Shown piece by piece: positions 45,767 to 56,651 of a DNA stretch of 64,000 nucleotides. Position 1 is the first letter of the stretch; the number at the start of each line of letters is the position of its first letter. The notes beneath the pieces are model-generated. The model worked only from the letters and a program-made list of their open reading frames with translations. It was not told the origin of the DNA and did no database searches. Source of the stretch: [Mycobacterium] fortunisiensis (GTDB lineage: Bacteria > Actinomycetota > Actinomycetes > Mycobacteriales > Mycobacteriaceae); the NCBI RefSeq assembly GCF_019050325.1, contig NZ_VOMB01000027.1, positions 248,001 through 312,000 of the forward strand, given 5' to 3'. A program made the position numbers and the translations under genes.

Positions 45767-47596
45767 ATGATGGGCTCATCGGGCGTCACGTTCACCGCTG
45801 CCGCCGGCACTGAGGGCGGCGGCGCCGCGCTCGATCAGGTGATCGGCATGTCGGTGGTCGCCATGATCGTCACCGTCGCCTTGCTGTGGATCGGCTATCT
45901 GCACCGCAACCGGCGCATCACCTGGCTGAACAACTTCGCCGAGCGGCTCGGCCGCAAGTTCCATCGACCGCCGTGGGTGGCGCTGCAGGTGTTCCTGTTC
46001 ACCGCGACCATCATCTGCGCGCTGTTCGGTTTCATCTGGGATGTCAGCTTGCACATCGGCAAAGGCCGCGACGCCGGGCCGCTGGCCAACCCGGCGCACT
46101 ACTTCATCCTGATCGGGCTGTTCCTGTTGTTCATCGCCGGTTCGATGGCCATCGTGCTGCCCTACGACAAGCCCGGGCCGGCCGCCATCCGGATCACCCG
46201 CACCTGGTACGCCCCGGTCGGCGGCGTGCTGATGGCGCTGTGCGGGTTGTACGCGCTGATCGGCTTCCCGCTCGACGACATCTGGCACCGGATCTTCGGC
46301 CAGGATGTCACGCTTTGGGGCCCAACGCATTTGATGTTGATCGGCGGTGCCGGCCTGTCGCTGATCGCCGTGCTGCTGCTCGAACACGAGGGCCGGGTGG
46401 CGATGGGGCCGGACGCACCCGAGGACACCAGGTTCAACAAGTTTCTCTACTACCTGTCATTCGGCGGGCTGTTCATCGGCCTCTCGGTGTTCCAGATCGA
46501 ATACGACTTCGGTGTCGAACAGTTCCGGCTGGTGCTGCAGCCGATGATGATCGCGGGCGCGGCCGCGCTGGCCGCAGTCGCGGCCAGGCTGGTGCTCGGT
46601 CCGGGTGGCGCGCTCATCGCCGCGGGTTTCGCCATCGTGCTGCGCGGTGCCGTCGCCTTTGTCGTCGGCCCCGGCCTCGGCGCCCCGACGAGCTGGTTCG
46701 CGCTCTACCTCGGCCCCGCGCTGGTGGTCGAGCTCATCGCGCTGACCCCACTCGTCAAGCGGCCCATCCTCTTTGGTGCGGTCGGCGGGCTCGGGGTGGC
46801 CACCGTCGGGCTGTGGCTGGAATCGCTGTGGATCGGCGCGGTCTACCACTATCCGTGGCCCGTCAGCATGTGGGGTGAGGCGCTGTCCATGGCGATTCCG
46901 GTGGCCGTCGGGATGGGTCTGTGCGGGGCGCTGCTGGCCCTGGTGCTCACCGGTCAGCCGCTGCCCCGGCCCGCGGTCGGCATCTCGATCGTGGTGCTCA
47001 CCGTGCTCGTGATCGGCGGCGCGGTGGCCAACGGCCTGCGCACCGAGGTTCCGCAAAACGCCAGTGCCACCATCACTTTGACCGACCTTCCCGAGCGCGA
47101 CGGGCAGCGCTGGGTCTCGGCCGACGTCCGGCTCAGCCCGGACCATCTGGTCAGCGATGACCCGGAATGGGTTTCGATCCTGGCGTGGCAGGGCGGCCTG
47201 GCCAACCAGCACGGCCTGGTGATCAACCGGCTCGAGCAGGTCGGTCCGGGCCACTACCGTTCGACGCAACCGATCCCGGTGTCCGGCAGCTGGAAGACGC
47301 TGCTGCGCGTGCAGGACGGCACCACCATGGCCGGGGTGCCGATCTACCTGCCCGCCGATCCGGGCATCGGCGCCACCGAGACGCCGGCGCTGAGCTCGAG
47401 TAGCCGGGAGTTCGTCCAGGAGATCACGATCCTGCAGCGTGAACGCAACCTCGACCACCCGACGTGGTTGTACAACGTGGCCTCGCTGGTGGTGTTGGTG
47501 TGCACCTTGATCCTGATCGCCGGGCTGAGCTGGGGGGCCGGCCGGATCAATGCCCGCGAGCTGGCGGCCGGCCGCGAACCCGCCGGGCTGCCATGA
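45767..47596 (+). CDS. polytopic membrane protein with YtkA-like C-terminal ectodomain
   Basis: The 609-residue protein has about 11-12 membrane helices in residues 25-420. Asp and His cluster at helix ends (WDVSLHIG, ANPAHYF, LDDIWHRIFG, GPTHLM, AVYHYPWP). An extracytoplasmic domain (about 425-570) with GHYRSTQPIPVSGSWKTLL resembles FixH/YtkA-type beta folds, and a final helix follows. I do not recognise a named family. Its stop overlaps the next start as ATGA. Metal handling is inferred from these residues and the cupredoxin neighbour. Confidence 0.75.
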   Translation: MMGSSGVTFTAAAGTEGGGAALDQVIGMSVVAMIVTVALLWIGYLHRNRRITWLNNFAERLGRKFHRPPWVALQVFLFTATIICALFGFIWDVSLHIGKGRDAGPLANPAHYFILIGLFLLFIAGSMAIVLPYDKPGPAAIRITRTWYAPVGGVLMALCGLYALIGFPLDDIWHRIFGQDVTLWGPTHLMLIGGAGLSLIAVLLLEHEGRVAMGPDAPEDTRFNKFLYYLSFGGLFIGLSVFQIEYDFGVEQFRLVLQPMMIAGAAALAAVAARLVLGPGGALIAAGFAIVLRGAVAFVVGPGLGAPTSWFALYLGPALVVELIALTPLVKRPILFGAVGGLGVATVGLWLESLWIGAVYHYPWPVSMWGEALSMAIPVAVGMGLCGALLALVLTGQPLPRPAVGISIVVLTVLVIGGAVANGLRTEVPQNASATITLTDLPERDGQRWVSADVRLSPDHLVSDDPEWVSILAWQGGLANQHGLVINRLEQVGPGHYRSTQPIPVSGSWKTLLRVQDGTTMAGVPIYLPADPGIGATETPALSSSSREFVQEITILQRERNLDHPTWLYNVASLVVLVCTLILIAGLSWGAGRINARELAAGREPAGLP

Positions 47597-47751
47597 CCTA
47601 TCAGGCCGACCACACCCTGCTGCTGGCGTTGCCGGCGTTCGCCCCGGCGGTGGTTGTGGTGGGGGTGGTGGTGTATGTGGCAATGCGGGACAGGCGGCAG
47701 GTCAGCCGAGATGACGAGGACGACTCCTCGGGTGAGGATGGTTCACCGTGA
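47593..47751 (+). CDS. 52-residue single-pass membrane protein
   Basis: The small protein has one helix (about 9-31, FAPAVVVVGVVVYVAM) and an acidic cytoplasmic tail (DDEDDSSGEDG). It starts at ATG 47593 inside the previous stop, and its own stop overlaps the lipoprotein start (TGATG). This coupling on both sides supports a real gene. It could be an accessory subunit. Confidence 0.75.
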   Translation: MTYQADHTLLLALPAFAPAVVVVGVVVYVAMRDRRQVSRDDEDDSSGEDGSP

Positions 47752-48188
47752 TGAACCTCAGAAGCAGTGCCGTCGTCCTGGCGTCCGTCCTCACCCTGAT
47801 GACTGCGGCGTGCGGTGGCACCGGTGACACCGAGAAGACCGACAGCGCAACCGGTTCGGCCGTGCCGTCGGCGACCACGGTCAGCCCGTCGGACATGACC
47901 GACCAGCAGCAGGCGCCCGCGCGGCTGGTCATCGACGTGACCATCGAGGGCGGCGAGGTCACCCCGACCAACGAGCGGCTGGACGGCAAGGTCGGCGAGC
48001 CGATCGTGCTGCGGGTGAACAGCGACGCCACCGACGAACTCCATGTGCACTCTCATCCCGAGCACACCTTCGCGGTCGAGGCCCGCAAGGGCCAGCAGTT
48101 CCAGTTCACCGTCGAGGTGCCGGGCACCGTCGACATCGAGTTGCATCACCTGAACCGCACCGTCGCCAGCGTGCACGTACAGCCGTGA
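47751..48188 (+). CDS. cupredoxin-like lipoprotein
   Basis: The 145-residue protein has a lipobox ending TAACGG (Cys at about residue 20). After a Thr/Ser-rich linker comes a beta domain of the EfeO/cupredoxin-like class, with ELHVHSHPEHTF holding three His and VDIELHHLNRTV near the end. It is probably an outer-face copper or iron binder. It is coupled to its neighbours on both sides (TGATG and GTGA). Confidence 0.8.
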   Translation: MNLRSSAVVLASVLTLMTAACGGTGDTEKTDSATGSAVPSATTVSPSDMTDQQQAPARLVIDVTIEGGEVTPTNERLDGKVGEPIVLRVNSDATDELHVHSHPEHTFAVEARKGQQFQFTVEVPGTVDIELHHLNRTVASVHVQP

Positions 48189-49471
48189 CGTCCGGGCCGA
48201 CGGCGCTGCTGGCCCACGGTCTGGGCGGTTCGACCGACCTGCCTATCCCGTACACGTACGCGTTGATCGGTGCGGCCTGGACGTTGACGTTCACCTTTGC
48301 GGTGGTGGCGCTGGCCTGGCGCCGGCCCCGGTTCGATCCGGACAAGCCGGGCGTTGCGCTACCGCCCTGGGTGACGTCGGTGCTGGATTCCGTCGTCACC
48401 CGCTGGGCCGTCGCCCTGCTCGCGCTCGCGCTGACCGGCTGGGTGGCGTACACCGGGTTCACCCGCGAGCCGGCGGCCAATCCCCTGCCCGGGGTGTTCT
48501 ACGTGCTGCTGTGGGTGGGGTTGGTCGCCGCCTCGGTGGTGTTCGGTCCGGTGTGGCGACTGATCTCCCCGGTCCGTGCGGTGTGCCGGTTCCTTCCGCT
48601 GCGTGCCCGGCTGGTCTATCCGCCGTGGCTGGGATACTGGCCGGCGGCGGCGGGGTTGTTTGCGTTCGTCTGGCTGGAGTTGGCCAGCCCGAACCCGGGA
48701 TCGGTTGCGGCCATTCGTAACTGGCTGTTGGTCTACCTGGCGGTCACGCTCACCGGCGCCCTGTGCTGCGGGCCGCGGTGGCTGGACAATGCCGACCCGT
48801 TCGAGGTGTACAGCACGGCCGCCTCGCGGCTCTCGCCGCTGCGCCGTCAGGACGGCCGGATCGTGCTGGGCAACCCGTTCGACCACCTGCCGTCGATGCC
48901 GATCCGGCCCGGGTTGGTCGCCGTGTTGGCCGTGCTGCTGGGCTCGACCGCGTTCGACAGTTTCTCGGCAATGCCCCAGTGGCGCAACTTCGTCGACGCG
49001 CATGCCGGGTCGGCACCGGCGGCCAGCTTGATCCGCACCGCGGGTCTGCTGGTGTTCGCCGCCACGGTGGCGGTGACGTTCTGGGCGGCGACCCGCACGA
49101 CGGGCGGGGTGGACCGCCGGCTCCGGCGTGAGCTGCCCGGGCTGATGGCGCATTCGCTGATCCCGATCGTCGTCGGCTACGTGTTCGCGCACTACCTGTC
49201 GTACCTGGTGGAGCGCGGACAGCAGACCCTGATCCTGCTGTTCGGGCTGCACGATGTGCAGGTCAGCTATTTTCTGTCGGCACACCCGTCACTGTTGGCC
49301 ACGCTCAAGGTCGGCTTCGTGCTGGCCGGTCACGTCGCCGGGGTGATCGCCGCGCACGATCGTGCCCTGCGACTGCTGCCCAAACCGCACCAGCTCACCG
49401 GCCAGCTCGCGACGATGCTGGTGATGGTCGGCTACACCTTCACCGGCCTCTACCTGCTGTTTGGCGGGTAG
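48185..49471 (+). CDS. polytopic membrane protein (fenitrothion-hydrolase-type)
   Basis: The 428-residue protein has about eight to nine helices. Its start LLAHGLGGSTDLPIPYTYAL resembles a family that I recall being annotated as fenitrothion hydrolase. That name comes from a pesticide-degrading context and may not describe the natural role. Later conserved patches include VWRLISPVRA and HDVQVSYFLSAHPSLL. It starts at GTG 48185 (GTGA overlap) and ends 9 bases before pncA. Confidence 0.7.
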   Translation: MTSGPTALLAHGLGGSTDLPIPYTYALIGAAWTLTFTFAVVALAWRRPRFDPDKPGVALPPWVTSVLDSVVTRWAVALLALALTGWVAYTGFTREPAANPLPGVFYVLLWVGLVAASVVFGPVWRLISPVRAVCRFLPLRARLVYPPWLGYWPAAAGLFAFVWLELASPNPGSVAAIRNWLLVYLAVTLTGALCCGPRWLDNADPFEVYSTAASRLSPLRRQDGRIVLGNPFDHLPSMPIRPGLVAVLAVLLGSTAFDSFSAMPQWRNFVDAHAGSAPAASLIRTAGLLVFAATVAVTFWAATRTTGGVDRRLRRELPGLMAHSLIPIVVGYVFAHYLSYLVERGQQTLILLFGLHDVQVSYFLSAHPSLLATLKVGFVLAGHVAGVIAAHDRALRLLPKPHQLTGQLATMLVMVGYTFTGLYLLFGG

Positions 49472-49480
49472 CGTCGAAGT

Positions 49481-50047
49481 ATGCAGACGCCCACAGCGAC
49501 CAGGGCACTCGTCATCGTCGACGTGCAGAACGACTTCTGCGAGGGCGGCTCGCTCGCCGTCGCCGGGGGCGCCGCGGTGGCGCGGGCCATCACCGCGCTG
49601 CTGGCCGACCACGGATACGCCCATGTGGTGGCCACCAAGGATTTCCACATCGATCCGGGCGACCATTTCTCCGACGCCCCCGACTATCGGCGCTCGTGGC
49701 CGCGGCACTGCGTGGCCGGCACGGAAGGGGCGGCGTTCCACCCAGATTTCGATCCCACCGCGGTCGAAGCGGTGTTCGAGAAGGGGCATTATTCGGCGGC
49801 CTACAGCGGCTTCGAAGGTGTCGACGGGACCGGGACCACGCTGGCGGACTGGCTGGCCGCGCGTGGCGTCGAGGCGGTGGACGTGGTGGGCATCGCCACC
49901 GACTACTGCGTCGCCGCCACTGCCGCCGACGCGGTCAAGGCCGGCCTGCACGCCCGGGTGCTGACCGGGCTGACCGCCGGGGTGGCGCCGGCGAGCACCA
50001 CGGCCGCGTTGGCCGAATTACGTTCCGCCGGAGTGGAAATCAGCTAG
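49481..50047 (+). CDS. pncA: nicotinamidase/pyrazinamidase
   Basis: The 188-residue enzyme hydrolyses nicotinamide and activates pyrazinamide. The catalytic triad is Asp14 (VDVQNDF), Lys (EKGHYSAAYSG) and Cys (GIATDYCVAA). Iron ligands are in DFHIDPGDH and RSWPRHC. It starts 9 bases after the membrane operon and may be its last gene. It overlaps the enoyl-CoA hydratase gene tail to tail by 8 bases. Confidence 0.95.
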   Translation: MQTPTATRALVIVDVQNDFCEGGSLAVAGGAAVARAITALLADHGYAHVVATKDFHIDPGDHFSDAPDYRRSWPRHCVAGTEGAAFHPDFDPTAVEAVFEKGHYSAAYSGFEGVDGTGTTLADWLAARGVEAVDVVGIATDYCVAATAADAVKAGLHARVLTGLTAGVAPASTTAALAELRSAGVEIS

Positions 50048-50855
50048 TCGGGTCGACGGGTCGGCCGGTCCAGCGCGGTTCCCGGCGCTCAGCATGGGCC
50101 CGGACCCCTTCGCGCGCGTCGTCGTGCGCCATCAACTGCAGGTGGATCTCGGTTTCCCGGGCGCCGACGGCGGCGCGGTCCAGATCGTACGAATCCCACA
50201 GCAATCGCTTGCTGGCCGCCACCGACATCGGCGCGGTGTTCACCGCGATGTCGCGGGCGAGCTCCAGCGCGGCGGGCAGCACCTGCTCGGCCGGCAGGAC
50301 GCGGCTGCCCAGACCGAGCGCGACGGCGCGGTGACCGTCGAACGTGGCGCCGGTCAGCAGGATCTCGGCGGCGTTGGCCAGTCCGACGAGCCGGGGCAGG
50401 ATCCAGTGCGAGTAGGCGTCGCCGACCATGCCACGCCGGGCCTGCACCACCCCGTAGCGCGCATCGGCCGCGAAAATCCGGATGTCGCACTGCAATGCGA
50501 GGGTCAGCCCGATGCCGATGGCGTGTCCGTTGACCGCCGCGATCACCGGCTTGGCCAGGGTCCAGGCCGGTACCGACACACCGGCCGCGCTGAACTCCGC
50601 TGCCGGCTCGGTGAAGGTGCGGTCCCCGGCGCCCAGGTCCGCGCCGGCGCAGAACGCCGGCGGGGCGCCGGTCAGCACGATCACCCGGATCGCGTCGTCG
50701 GCGTCGCAGCGCCGGTAGGCGTCGGCCAGCTCTTCGCGCATCCCACCGCCGAACGCGTTGCGCTGTCGCGGACGGTTCAGCGTGATCGTCGCAACCGACG
50801 CATCGCAGCTGACCTGCAAGGTCCGATAATCGGGCAGATCGGTGCCACTGGTCAT
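50040..50855 (-). CDS. enoyl-CoA hydratase/isomerase-family protein
   Basis: The 271-residue crotonase-fold protein has the oxyanion-hole segments FCAGADLGAGD (about 67-77) and AVNGHAIGIGL. The usual second catalytic Glu is replaced in QARRGMVGDAYSHWILPR, so hydratase activity is doubtful and isomerase or other chemistry possible. It starts at ATG 50855. Confidence 0.8.
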   Translation of the reverse strand: MTSGTDLPDYRTLQVSCDASVATITLNRPRQRNAFGGGMREELADAYRRCDADDAIRVIVLTGAPPAFCAGADLGAGDRTFTEPAAEFSAAGVSVPAWTLAKPVIAAVNGHAIGIGLTLALQCDIRIFAADARYGVVQARRGMVGDAYSHWILPRLVGLANAAEILLTGATFDGHRAVALGLGSRVLPAEQVLPAALELARDIAVNTAPMSVAASKRLLWDSYDLDRAAVGARETEIHLQLMAHDDAREGVRAHAERREPRWTGRPVDPTS

Positions 50856-50915
50856 GGCTGACCAGCGTCGCACATTCACCGGGCCGCCGGCCCCCGAGCG
50901 CCGTATGGTCGATTT

Positions 50916-53066
<2,151 letters not shown>

Positions 53067-53365
53067 TCGTCAATTTCGGCGTTGCTCATCGAGTCGATCT
53101 CACTGCTCTTACCAGGAAGTCTGGTACCTTGAAGATGTAGCAGCCGTGGCCGCCTAAGTAGATGTTGAGCATGCGCTCGATGTCACCGGCCGGGCGGGCT
53201 GGGGGGTACGAGCCGAAGAGCGGCGGCAACTACCCTGCGGCCACGGCTGCGGCTTCTCAGCGGATTTGCCGCAGCGACATTTCGTTCATCCAATCGATTC
53301 ATTCGGCGTTCACCTCGCGTCCACCTGGCGACATATACCTCTGTCACAGAGGTATTGTGCGGGGC
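53067..53365 (+). ncRNA. candidate structured leader RNA upstream of the MarR operon
   Basis: No gene lies here. A perfect 14-bp stem (53140-53153 with 53237-53250) encloses GAGC/GCTC (53167-53178) and GGGTA/TACCC with inner GCCG/CGGC (53204-53235). It is flanked by hairpins TACCAG/CTGGTA (53110-53126) and GCGG/CCGC (53260-53272). I cannot match it to a known riboswitch. The MarR operator follows at 53335. Confidence 0.4.
53335..53355. promoter_or_regulatory. MarR operator
   Basis: ATACCTCTGT, one base, then its exact complement ACAGAGGTAT: a 10-bp perfect dyad 10 bases before the MarR ATG. It overlaps a possible -10 (TATTGT, 53353-53358). Confidence 0.75.
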
Positions 53366-53818
53366 ATGGAAACGCGACGCGATCTCGTCGGCGACCTCTT
53401 CGGCGTCGTGGGCCGATTCCGCAGGCAGCTGCGGCGATCGACCGGCGGCGGTTTCGATGCCGCCGGATTGACCCAGTCCCAGGGCGAATTACTCCGCCTC
53501 GTCGGGCGCAGACCCGGCATCTCGGTGCGAGAGTCGGCGGGCGAGCTCAACTTGGCGCCCAACACCGCGTCGACCTTGGTGTCCCGCCTGGTCGCAGACG
53601 GACTGCTGATCAGAACCCCGGATAACACCGATCGCCGGGTGGCCCAGCTGCGGCTCACCCCACCCGCACAAGCCATCGCCGACGAATCACGAGCGGCCCG
53701 CCGGGCCGCCCTGGAGGCTGTTCTGACACAGCTCGACGACGCTCAGATCAACGACCTGGCACGCGGTTTGGCCGTCATGACCGAACTGACCCGGCTGCTG
53801 CACGAGAGGGAAGCATGA
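53366..53818 (+). CDS. MarR-family regulator
   Basis: The 150-residue winged-helix protein has RESAGELNLAPNTASTLVSRLVADGLL (about 52-78) and the wing DNTDRRVAQL. It starts at ATG 53366 and its stop overlaps the ABC gene (ATGA). The dyad at 53335 suggests that it represses itself and the exporter. Confidence 0.88.
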   Translation: METRRDLVGDLFGVVGRFRRQLRRSTGGGFDAAGLTQSQGELLRLVGRRPGISVRESAGELNLAPNTASTLVSRLVADGLLIRTPDNTDRRVAQLRLTPPAQAIADESRAARRAALEAVLTQLDDAQINDLARGLAVMTELTRLLHEREA

Positions 53819-54633
53819 CCACCCCGGCCCCGGCCATCGACTGCAGCCACCTGACCCACCGGTACGGCTCGTTCACCGCGGTCGACGATCTCACCCTGCA
53901 GGTACACCGCGGTGAAACCCTGGGCCTGCTCGGCCCCAACGGCGCGGGCAAGACCACGGCGGTGCGGGTGCTGACCACCCTGACGCCCGTGCAGCAGGGC
54001 GAGGTGCGGATCTTCGGCCTCGACACCCGGCGGAACACCATGGACATCCGGTACAACATCGGCTATGTGCCACAACAACTCTCGATCGAAGCCGCCCTGA
54101 CCGGCCGGCAGAACGTCGAGTTGTTCGCACGGTTGTACGACGTGCCACGCACCGAACGCACCGAACGGGTGGACCAGGCCCTGGCCGCCATGCAGCTGTC
54201 CGATGTGGCCGAGGCGGTGGCCGGAACCTACTCCGGCGGCATGGTGCGCCGCCTGGAGTTGGCCCAGGCTCTGGTCAACCGGCCGCAGCTGCTGATCCTC
54301 GACGAGCCGACGGTCGGGCTGGATCCCATCGCCCGCGACAGCGTCTGGACCCAAGTCGACCGGATGCAGGCCGAGTTCGGCATGACCGTCCTGCTCACCA
54401 CGCACTACATGGGTGAGGCCGACGCACTGTGCGACCGCGTCGCACTCATGCACCACGGCCGGCTCCAGGCCGTCGGCACGCCGGCCGAACTGAAGGCCAC
54501 CGTCGCCGAACATGCCACCCTGGAGGACGTTTTCCGGCACTACGCCGGCTCCGACCTGACCGAGACCGGCACGCAGTCCGGCGGCATGCGCGAGGTGCGC
54601 TCGACCCGAAGGACGGCGCGTCGTGTCAGCTGA
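53815..54633 (+). CDS. ABC exporter ATPase (DrrA-like)
   Basis: The 272-residue ATPase has Walker A GPNGAGKTTA (about 41-50), signature YSGGMVRR and Walker B LLILDEPTVGLD. It belongs to the DrrA/daunorubicin-type export class. It is coupled upstream to marR and downstream overlaps the permease start by 11 bases. Confidence 0.92.
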   Translation: MTTPAPAIDCSHLTHRYGSFTAVDDLTLQVHRGETLGLLGPNGAGKTTAVRVLTTLTPVQQGEVRIFGLDTRRNTMDIRYNIGYVPQQLSIEAALTGRQNVELFARLYDVPRTERTERVDQALAAMQLSDVAEAVAGTYSGGMVRRLELAQALVNRPQLLILDEPTVGLDPIARDSVWTQVDRMQAEFGMTVLLTTHYMGEADALCDRVALMHHGRLQAVGTPAELKATVAEHATLEDVFRHYAGSDLTETGTQSGGMREVRSTRRTARRVS

Positions 54634-55429
54634 GACTCTGGTCCTGGCCCCGCGCGGGATCCGCCGGGCGCGTGCCATGGCGATGCGGATGGCCGCATTC
54701 GCCCTCGTCGAGCTGCAGAAGCTGCGTCACGACCGCACCGAGTTGTTCACCCGGATGGTCCAGCCGGCGCTGTGGTTGCTGATCTTCGGTCAGACCTTCA
54801 GCCGACTGCATCTGGTGGATACCGGCGGCGTGGAGTACCTGACCTTTCTGGCACCGGGCATCATCGCCCAATCTGCGCTGTTCATCTCGATCTTCTACGG
54901 CATCCAGATCATCTGGGACCGGGATGCGGGCATCCTGGCCAAGCTCATGGTGACACCCGCACCCGCCTCGGCACTCGTGACGGGCAAGGCGTTCGCCGCG
55001 GGGGTGCGCTCGGTGGTGCAGGTGCTCGGGGTGGTGCTGCTGGCTTATCTGATGGGCATCGCGATGACGGTCAACCCGCTGCGCATCCTGGCCGCCATGG
55101 CAGTGGTGGCGCTGGGTGCGGCGTTCTTCGCGTGTCTGTCGATGACACTGGCCGGGTTGGTGCGCAAGCGGGACCGGTTGATGGGCATCGGCCAGGCAAT
55201 CACCATGCCGTTGTTCTTCGCGTCCAACGCGCTCTACCCCGTCGACATCATGCCGACCTGGCTGCGCTGGCTGTCGACCGTCAATCCGCTCAGCTATGAG
55301 GTCAACGCGTTGCGCGGACTGCTGATCGGTACCCCGACGAACTGGGTACTCGACATCAGCGTGCTGATCGCGGCCGCGGTGCTGGGCATCGTGGTGGCCT
55401 CGGCACTGCTACGGAGGCTGGTCCGTTAA
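54623..55429 (+). CDS. ABC-2 exporter permease (DrrB-like)
   Basis: The 268-residue permease has six helices and the ABC-2 pattern (LWLLIFGQTF, PLFFASNALYPVDIMPTWLRWLSTVNPLSY split across the last third). It pairs with the ATPase to export a drug or lipid. The start is GTG 54623. Confidence 0.9.
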   Translation: MSAETLVLAPRGIRRARAMAMRMAAFALVELQKLRHDRTELFTRMVQPALWLLIFGQTFSRLHLVDTGGVEYLTFLAPGIIAQSALFISIFYGIQIIWDRDAGILAKLMVTPAPASALVTGKAFAAGVRSVVQVLGVVLLAYLMGIAMTVNPLRILAAMAVVALGAAFFACLSMTLAGLVRKRDRLMGIGQAITMPLFFASNALYPVDIMPTWLRWLSTVNPLSYEVNALRGLLIGTPTNWVLDISVLIAAAVLGIVVASALLRRLVR

Positions 55430-55485
55430 GGCCAACCAACCGGATGGTTTAGGGTGCTGTCAGATCCACCGAGAGGGAGACGGTC

Positions 55486-56643
55486 ATGCAACTGGCGCTC
55501 ACACCGGAGGAAGCAGCTTTCCGCGATGAGCTGCGCACCTTCTACACCACCAAGATTCCGGCCGAGCTTCGGGAACGAAACCGGCTGGGACTGCCGCTGG
55601 GCAAAGAGGGCATCGTCACCGCGCACAAAATCCTGCACGAGCACGGTCTGGCGGTACCCAACTGGCCCGTCGAATGGGGCGGCAAGGATTGGACGCCGAA
55701 CCAGCATCAGATCTGGCTCGACGAGATGCAGTTGGCCAGCGTCCCCGAACCGTTGACCTTCAACGCCAGAATGGTCGGCCCGGTGATCGCCGAGTTCGGC
55801 TCGCAGGAGGTCAAGGAACGCTTCCTGCCGCCCACCGCGGCGCTGGATATCTGGTGGTGCCAGGGCTTCTCCGAGCCCGAGGCCGGTTCTGACCTGGCCT
55901 CGCTGCGTACCACCGCGGTGCGCGACGGGGACAGCTACATCGTCAACGGCCAGAAGACCTGGACCACCCTGGGCCAGTACGCCGACTGGATCTTCTGCCT
56001 GGTCCGCACCGACCCCCAGGCGCCCAAGAAGCAGGCCGGTATCTCGTTCCTGCTGATGGACATGAACACCCCGGGCATCACGCTGCGCCCGATCAAGCTG
56101 ATCGACGGCAGCTTCGAGGTCAACGAGGTGTTCTTCGAGGATGTCCGGGTGCCGGCCGATCAACTGGTGGGCGAAGAGAACCACGGGTGGACGTACGCGA
56201 AGTTCCTGCTCGGCAACGAGCGGACCGGCATCGCCCAGGTGGCCCGCACCAAGGTCCGCCTCGCCGACGTGAAGGCCAGAGCGAAGGCCAACGGTCTGCT
56301 GTCCGATCCGCTGTTCGCCGCCCGGCTGGCCGAGGCCGAAAATGACGTGCTGGCTTTGGAACTCACCCAGATGCGGGTGACGTCGGATTCCGCCGACGGC
56401 AAGCCGAGCCCGGCCTCCTCGGTGCTCAAGCTGCGCGGCAGCCAGCTGCAGCAGACCGCCACCGAGCTGCTGGTGGAGGTGGCCGGCGCCGATTCGCTGC
56501 CCTACGAGGCCGGCGACATCGCCTCACCGGATTGGGCCCAGCACGCCGCCCCGCACTACCTCAACTACCGCAAGACCTCCATCTACGGCGGCAGCAACGA
56601 GGTACAACGCACCATCATCGCCTCCACCATTCTCGGATTGTGA
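55486..56643 (+). CDS. acyl-CoA dehydrogenase (FadE), first subunit
   Basis: The 385-residue flavoprotein has WWCQGFSEPEAGSDLAS (substrate/FAD contact), YIVNGQKTWTT and the terminal KTSIYGGSNEVQRTII. It starts at ATG 55486 with GAGAGGGAGA upstream. It lies 8 bases before a second, shorter acyl-CoA dehydrogenase. In mycobacteria, such adjacent pairs form heterotetramers. Confidence 0.9.
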   Translation: MQLALTPEEAAFRDELRTFYTTKIPAELRERNRLGLPLGKEGIVTAHKILHEHGLAVPNWPVEWGGKDWTPNQHQIWLDEMQLASVPEPLTFNARMVGPVIAEFGSQEVKERFLPPTAALDIWWCQGFSEPEAGSDLASLRTTAVRDGDSYIVNGQKTWTTLGQYADWIFCLVRTDPQAPKKQAGISFLLMDMNTPGITLRPIKLIDGSFEVNEVFFEDVRVPADQLVGEENHGWTYAKFLLGNERTGIAQVARTKVRLADVKARAKANGLLSDPLFAARLAEAENDVLALELTQMRVTSDSADGKPSPASSVLKLRGSQLQQTATELLVEVAGADSLPYEAGDIASPDWAQHAAPHYLNYRKTSIYGGSNEVQRTIIASTILGL

Positions 56644-56651
56644 GTTGAGCC

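Noticed and set aside
53140..53250. Possible miniature transposon with 14-base terminal inverted repeats
   Set aside because: No target-site duplication flanks it, and the inner part folds as nested hairpins, which fits RNA better.
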